Of a stretch of 22,500 nt of DNA, positions 17,713 to 22,500 are shown piece after piece. The DNA lies in NCBI GenBank assembly GCA_012295275.1, contig CM022669.1, positions 9,307,489-9,329,988 of the forward strand, given 5' to 3'. The stretch comes from Chrysomallon squamiferum. Taxonomy: Eukaryota; Mollusca; Gastropoda; Neomphalida; Peltospiridae. Each line of letters opens with the position of its first letter. Position 1 is the first letter of the stretch. Position numbers and translations under genes: made by a program. The notes under the pieces were generated by a model that saw only the letters and a list, made by a program, of their open reading frames with translations, was not told the DNA's origin and searched no databases.

Positions 17713-18054
17713 AACTAGATCCATGTGGCGTCTTGCTGTAGGTAACTGTAACCCGGGTCTGTCTAGATGACTATAAAACTGTTTTACTGCCAGACAAACA
17801 TGGGCGGTTGGTATGGATTAACTTATCAAGTCAACGTGAGTATGAAATACAGAGTCAGCGGCGTTGTTTTGTGAACAAGAAGAACTGTGATGTTACTGAC
17901 AGGTGGTGTTTAAGTTGGTTAATCCGACACATTAATATTAAGACATGAAAACCTACATATTTCAGAATACGTGTGGAAACTAAGAAAAACGAAAGGGAAG
18001 AAGGAATATAAACAATGCATACAAATAAATAAAGATACTAAGTATTGTAATTCA

Positions 18055-18056
<2 letters not shown>
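17710..18056. other. Unique sequence between GA and CT tracts
   Basis: About 350 bp of complex sequence, GC-moderate at first (gtggcgtcttgctg, acccgggtc) and AT-rich later. It lies between an AG tract on the left and a TC tract on the right, so the pair forms a long inverted repeat with a 347-bp spacer. No gene. Confidence 0.6.

Positions 18057-18144
<88 letters not shown>
18057..18144. repeat. (TC)44 microsatellite
   Basis: Perfect 88-bp TC tract. Confidence 0.98.
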
Positions 18145-18148
<4 letters not shown>

Positions 18149-18581
18149 AGTGGTTAGAAAAGTAATTTAAGAGATAATATTACACAGATGGTTTATGTTT
18201 CTTTTTCCCAGAAACTAACGACCATAATTCATAGTTTGCCTGGATAAGGGAAAATGTGTTAACTGCAGATAATAAATTTACAAACGATTTGACACACAGA
18301 CATAAAGACGCAGGAAACTTCCAACCACTTGAAACTAACTCGATAGCCCCTGGTTATAGCAACCCTATAATCTTTTATTTCTTTTCTTCTTCTTCTTCTT
18401 TTTTTTTCTTCTTTCTTTCTTTCTTTCTTTCTTTCTTTTTTCTTTTTTCACCCCTTTTTCCTCTAAATAAGTAATCAGAAGAAAAAAAAAAAAAGTAGAA
18501 AGATAAAAATATTTCCATAAAATCAAATATTTACAGTTCAAGTTCCGACTCTTTTCCCACTGAAAATAATAATAATAATAA

Positions 18582-18582
<1 letters not shown>
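18145..18582. other. Unique sequence with pyrimidine and A-rich patches
   Basis: Complex to about 18370, then TTC/TTTC repeats (18382-18436) and an A-run (18481-18494). The Ser/Phe frame here is an artefact. Confidence 0.7.

Positions 18583-18614
<32 letters not shown>
18583..18614. repeat. A32 homopolymer
   Basis: 32 adenines preceded by AAT units. No AATAAA-linked gene fragment is recognisable upstream. Confidence 0.95.
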
Positions 18615-18618
<4 letters not shown>

Positions 18619-18910
18619 TTTATCTGGAAAACTTTCTAACTATTCAGTTGTAAAACACAGTGGCAAATAGAGTGAACTTTCAGATAGCTGCTGAAAATAG
18701 ACCGTTATTCGGGAGACATTCCAAAGTGTTCTGGTTAGCGCCAGGAACTCCGCAGACACGTACACACACACAAAGAAAGCCGTGTTCTGGGCTGCGTGGA
18801 TTTCTCAAAATAAACCGTTATACGAGAGACATTCCTGCCATATCTCCCTGCGCGTTATGTCGACATCATAGAGACGTACAAAATGTTAAGTTTCAAGTAA
18901 CAAACTGAAA
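18615..18910. other. Complex stretch with internal 29-bp direct repeat
   Basis: Repeat-free, higher-GC sequence. Segments 18694-18722 and 18807-18835 match at 26 of 29 positions, 113 bp apart, and gtgttctgg also occurs at 18727 and 18782. This suggests an old partial duplication. An 82-codon + frame (18660-18908) covers both copies with ordinary composition but no known domain; I do not call it a gene. Confidence 0.5.
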
Positions 18911-19194
18911 CATCAAAAAAAAAAAAAAAATAAAAAAATATTATTATTATTTATTTTTTTTTACAAAATACAAAAAAAAAAAAAAAAAAAAACATTTGTT
19001 TTGGCAGTCTTAGGATCTAACGTTAATCTTGCCGAGTTGTATGCAGATTAAAAAAACAACAAGTAAGCACACAAGAAAAGAAAGAAAGAATAAAAGGAAG
19101 GTATGAAAGAAGGACAAAGAGAAAAGAAAAAACAAGAAGAACATCGAAAGAAAACTGTTTCACAAACGCTGCAGAAATAAATCAAAAAAGAGAA
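18911..19194. other. A-rich and purine-rich low-complexity stretch
   Basis: A-runs at about 18916-18931 and 18972-18991, a short TTA patch, then GAAA-type purine-rich sequence. No gene. Confidence 0.8.
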
Positions 19195-19249
19195 TAATAA
19201 TAATAATAATAAGATGATAATGATGATGATGATGATGATGATGATGACG
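19195..19249. repeat. (AAT)n-(ATG)n compound repeat
   Basis: AAT units followed by GATGAT units and two GAC units. The poly-His/poly-Ile frames are artefacts. Confidence 0.93.
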
Positions 19250-19460
19250 ACGTTCAAGAAGAAAAGAAAGAAAAAAGATTAAGACAGAAAGAAAGCATAT
19301 GTTTTTGTATAAGACATGAAAAGCTTTAAAGATTAACAAAATAAAACAAAATAAATAAAAAACAATGATAAATAAATAAAGAAATAAATAAACAGAAAGA
19401 AAAGAAAAGAAAAAGAAACGCTGAAATGCAGAGATAAGACAACATGCAGGTGTTAGTGAA
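19250..19460. other. Purine-rich AAAT/GAAA stretch
   Basis: Continues the purine-rich bias with AAAT units near 19350-19395. No gene. Confidence 0.75.
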
Positions 19461-19615
19461 ATTAACATGTTTTCTTGTCAGTGTGAAATGTATTCCTCTC
19501 AACTAGCGGCGTCTTTCAAGTTTCTAACTGTAAACAAAGATTTTACTGTTACCCACGTGTGTCTGTCTTACTGCTTGTATGTTCACACGATACCAGCTGC
19601 AAAACAAGATATATC
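19461..19615. other. Short unique sequence
   Basis: About 150 bp of complex sequence. No motif that I can defend. Confidence 0.5.
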
Positions 19616-19985
19616 TCTACCTGTCTCTATCTCTCTGAGCATCTACATATTTTATCTACGTATTATGTATCTGTCATCTGTCTATCTACCCGTGTATCTA
19701 TATATCTATATATCTATCTCTGTCTTTGCATCATATATCTGTCATCCTTTCTGTCTATCGGTCTGTCTGTCTATATATCTATCTCTCTGATTATCTGTCT
19801 ATGTGTCTATCTGTCTGTCTGCCTATTTCTCTCTCTGCCTATCTCTCTTAGTATCTCTTTGTCTTTCTCTCTATCAATATAACTATCTAATCTGTATATC
19901 CCTGTATACATCTAACTGTCTTTAGGTTTTTGTGTGTGTGTGTATGTGGGTGTATATGTATGTGAGTGTGTGTGTGTGTGTATAA
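19616..19985. repeat. Cryptic TCTA/TCTG tetranucleotide tract with TG tail
   Basis: Degenerate TCTA and TCTG units over about 300 bp, then TG-rich sequence (19929-19982). The Ser/Tyr/Leu frames on the + strand are artefacts. Confidence 0.85.
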
Positions 19986-20655
19986 GCATAACATGTTTGT
20001 TTTAACTTTTGCACATATCACTGTTAAATTTATATAAACCTCTCAATCGACGGTTAAAGCAAATATTTCCTGCTCCGTGAGAACTCACACGTGTCGATCC
20101 TGTGTTGACTCTAACACACCACTAACAAACTAACCCATTCGCACTACAGTCCTTGGAACAGCACAGGAAAGTCGTTCCAAGTTCAGACAATAATAGAACA
20201 CACAAAGCAATATACATATATACATACATACAATATAAAAACCCAATGAAATAAACACGCATACACGCTGAAATTAACACAACACCTTCAAAGTGGAGTT
20301 ACTGCTCTGTTAAATTCTCCCGGTAACGTGTTCTAGGCGTGTTTTTATCACCCAATTCGCCGTCATAATATGATGCATCGTAAATATTTAACAGCCTCGG
20401 CGCGGTTAACACAACAATTGCGCCTACCTTACCTTCCCCCCTGCCCCTCCCCCCCCCCCGCCACTGCTTCGCACAACAATAACATGCTTTCATTAACTTC
20501 CAAAGTAGAAATCTATCGGTCGAGTGGTTCGGTCATTTGCCCGTCGCGTTTCATTAACTGCGATCATGAATGGGCATTAAGAAGCTTTATATGAAAATTA
20601 ATAGTTAAAGCATCTGTCGTGTCGTAAATTTAGTTAAATAAAGAAAACAGGCGGA
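19986..20655. promoter_or_regulatory. Candidate cis-regulatory island
   Basis: The longest region without tandem repeats in the right half. Notable parts: tcctgtgttgactc near 20098, cggcgcggttaac near 20399, the C-rich patch 20436-20462 (with C10), and 20500-20610 with cattaactgcgatcatgaatgggc and ATTAATAG cores. Two overlapping frames of 64-74 codons on opposite strands have no known family. The homeodomain-like cores and composition suggest a regulatory element; not proven. Confidence 0.35.
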
Positions 20656-20690
20656 GATATATATATGTATGTATATATAGATATATATAA

Positions 20691-20765
<75 letters not shown>

Positions 20766-20778
20766 TGTATGTATATAT

Positions 20779-20811
<33 letters not shown>

Positions 20812-20875
20812 AAAAAAAGAAAATATATATATATATACAGAGAGAGAGAGAGAGAGAGAGAGAAACAAAAAAGAA

Positions 20876-20943
<68 letters not shown>

Positions 20944-20961
20944 AAAGAAATATATATATAT

Positions 20962-21037
<76 letters not shown>

Positions 21038-21044
21038 AAAAGAA

Positions 21045-21099
<55 letters not shown>
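20656..21099. repeat. TA/GA mosaic repeat with alternating junctions
   Basis: A (TA)35 tract (20694-20763) is followed by five GA blocks (about 20779-20811, 20839-20863, 20887-20939, 20965-21033, 21056-21099) separated by linkers of the form aaacaaaa-gaaa-(TA)n. The TA-to-GA junction alternates along the array: tatagaga, tacagaga, tatagaga, tacagaga, tatagaga. atgtatgtatatatag occurs at 20665 and 20765, exactly 100 bp apart. All frames (Arg-Glu, Ser-Leu, Tyr-Ile) are artefacts. Confidence 0.95.
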
Positions 21100-21101
<2 letters not shown>

Positions 21102-21226
21102 GTATCTATTCTAAAAATAACCTACAACCTACAAAAACAAGAAACAAAATCTAATTACACACTAATATACATAAATACATAATTACACATATATCAAAAA
21201 GAAAAATCTTTCACCGTGAGAAAAAG
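21100..21226. other. Short AT-rich unique sequence
   Basis: ACA/ATA-rich sequence; nothing recognisable. Confidence 0.6.
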
Positions 21227-21294
21227 AAAAAAAAAAAAAAAAAAAAAAATGCCTTCCCACTTAACTAAACTGTTTTTTTTTTTTTTTTTTTTTT
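21227..21294. repeat. A23 and T22 runs in inverted arrangement
   Basis: A-run 21227-21249 and T-run 21273-21294 are separated by 23 bp, so a 22-bp A-T stem is possible. The T-run followed by ctcgacag also resembles a 3' splice site on the + strand (AG at 21301-21302), with no supported exon behind it. Confidence 0.85.
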
Positions 21295-21600
21295 CTCGAC
21301 AGCCAACACTTCAAGTTTGGCGGGTCAAAGTTAATCGTATCTGTGTTAGCCGATATCGGAGAGTCTTAAGAGAACAATGACTGGTTTAACAGTTTGGCCT
21401 TTGAGAGAGATGACATGATAGCATGCGTCGAATACCTTTTATTACAAACACATTCATCAGCGACACAAGAGTCAGGCGGTGCTGGAAACGCGCCAGAAAG
21501 AAGTGTAAGTTTTAGTAAGTAACACGCAGGTCAGCTGCGAATACAGCTTAATGTGAGAAACTCGTACCTTCCCACGTCCCCGTACGTTCTGTCTGTGAAC
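21295..21600. promoter_or_regulatory. Candidate cis-regulatory island
   Basis: Complex sequence of balanced composition: tttggcgggtcaaagttaatcg (near 21316), gccgatatcgg (21340-21358), gcatgcgtcg (21422) and aacgcgccag (21487). The stretch from the AG at 21302 is open in one frame for about 25 codons only. The agttaatcg and caaag cores fit homeodomain and TCF/HNF-like sites. Regulatory function is inferred. Confidence 0.33.
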
Positions 21601-21700
21601 GTGTTTGTGTGTGTGCGTACGTGCGTGCATGTTTATTCTGTATGTATTGTGTGTGTGTGTGTGTATATCTATATATATATATATATATAATTACACCAGT
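21601..21700. repeat. (TG)n and (TA)n patches
   Basis: Degenerate TG with CGTACG steps, then TG (about 21648-21664) and TA (about 21668-21689) microsatellites. Confidence 0.9.
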
Positions 21701-22500
21701 CTTTTCTTGTATACATCTACCTGTATTCTGTGTATATGCGTGTGTTTGTTTATGTGTTAATTCTTGCTGTTAAGAGTAATATTGTACTACATATCAGCTG
21801 ACGAATATAAAAATATATTACATACCTTGTCGTCGCTTTGTAACAAAGCTTGTTTCCACTTTTTTTTTTTTTTATGAAATCGATATCTCCTGGTTGTTTT
21901 GTTTACTAACCCCCCCTCCCTCTCTTCCCTCACACCCCAGCCATGACTAAGCTTTGTTAATATTGTTTAGAATGTATTTATTTTTTAGCTGCGTTGTTAC
22001 GTTTATTATCAGTTCATTTGGAAAGAGAAACTCTTCTGTTCTTCTGAGAAATAAATGGATAGAAAAAAAATAAATTCTGTGAAAATGATACGAAGAGAAA
22101 TTTAAAATAAGATAAGGAAAAAAAAAGAAAAGGAAAATATTGGTAATTTGTTTGAATGTTAAACTAATGTTTTTTTTTTTCTATATTTCTCTCTCTTCCT
22201 CTAATTTTCTTCTCTCTCTCCATTTCTTTCTTTCTTTCTTTTCATTTTTATTTATTTTATTTTATTTTATTTTTATTTTTTTGTTTGTTTGTTTGTAAAA
22301 TAAAATTAATGTTAACGGATTTACTCTTTTATTTTATTTTATTTACTTCTGTTTTATTTTATTGTTTTTTTTTTTTTTTTGAATTTAAACTTTCATTTTC
22401 TATTCAGTTTTATTTCTGCTTCAAGTCCTCTGTGAACTTGAGCTAATAAATTATTAATAAATTCAGTGATATTCTGTTTTGTCACATTCTCTTTTTAAAC
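21701..22500. other. AT-rich right end, no gene
   Basis: Unique AT-rich sequence with a T-run (21859-21874), a C/T-rich patch (21910-21940), purine-rich DNA (22020-22140) and pyrimidine-rich tetra/pentanucleotide repeats (22225-22380: TTTC, TTTTA, TTTG). No open frame of interest and no gene boundary visible. Confidence 0.7.

Noticed and set aside
18583-18614. A32 run as a processed-pseudogene tail
   Set aside because: The upstream sequence is AAT repeat and pyrimidine-rich DNA with no recognisable gene remnant.
20299-20594. Overlapping opposite-strand frames of 64 and 74 codons as genes
   Set aside because: No family is recognisable, the Gly/Arg-rich part comes from a C10 run, and two antisense frames here fit chance in a GC-richer patch.
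20605-21058. Four long open frames up to 135 codons on both strands
   Set aside because: They consist only of Ser-Leu, Arg-Glu and Tyr-Ile alternation from GA/TC and TA repeats.

Overview
The window looks like non-coding DNA of an animal nuclear genome. Homopolymers and di-, tri-, tetra- and pentanucleotide repeats fill much of it, in an AT-rich background. There is no compact gene packing, no operon-like spacing, no rRNA or tRNA, no CRISPR array, and no long open frame with normal amino-acid composition. Almost every open frame is a translated microsatellite (poly-Ile, poly-Leu, Ser-Leu, Arg-Glu, Cys-Val or Tyr-Ile runs). Repeated long (GA)n, (TTA)n, (TTTA)n and (CA)n tracts suit an invertebrate, and a mollusc or other lophotrochozoan is my best guess. 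That placement is inference: no coding sequence here allows a real taxonomic call.

The layout alternates between two kinds of sequence. (1) Repeat blocks: seven perfect (GA)/(CT) tracts of 68-97 bp (1083, 4079, 6066, 10671, 11423, 17637, 18057), a GA/TA mosaic (20656-21099), a trinucleotide complex (2640-3066), a 1.07 kb minisatellite of ~27 bp units (8233-9306), a CpG-rich 61-bp tandem array (16604-17041), and several smaller tandem duplications. (2) Islands of complex sequence of higher GC, about 200-700 bp each: 615-990, 2101-2639, 4911-5110, 6265-6560, 7701-8115, 9816-10655, 10768-11300, 11881-12120, 12840-13250, 13681-14330, 15501-15755, 17042-17320, 20030-20640 and 21295-21600. These carry clustered homeodomain-type ATTA cores, E-boxes, CRE-type TGACG cores and palindromes. 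They resemble cis-regulatory or conserved non-coding elements in a gene desert or a very large intron, but conservation cannot be seen from one sequence.

The most notable structures are: (a) the minisatellite, whose + strand has no cytosine for 1,074 nt and which contains a 433-bp higher-order repeat of 16 units; (b) the 7 x 61 bp array, whose units differ largely by CpG-to-TpG/CpA changes, lying next to an unrelated 61-bp tandem duplication; (c) a 26-bp-arm hairpin at 3636-3691 that in + strand RNA pairs fully with a single G-U wobble, followed by a second perfect inverted repeat at 3721-3751; (d) five ZEB/Snail-type E-boxes in 55 bp at 14104-14158; and (e) two exact GTCACGTGAC palindromes. 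No protein-coding gene could be supported, so there is no gene set whose joint working could be described.
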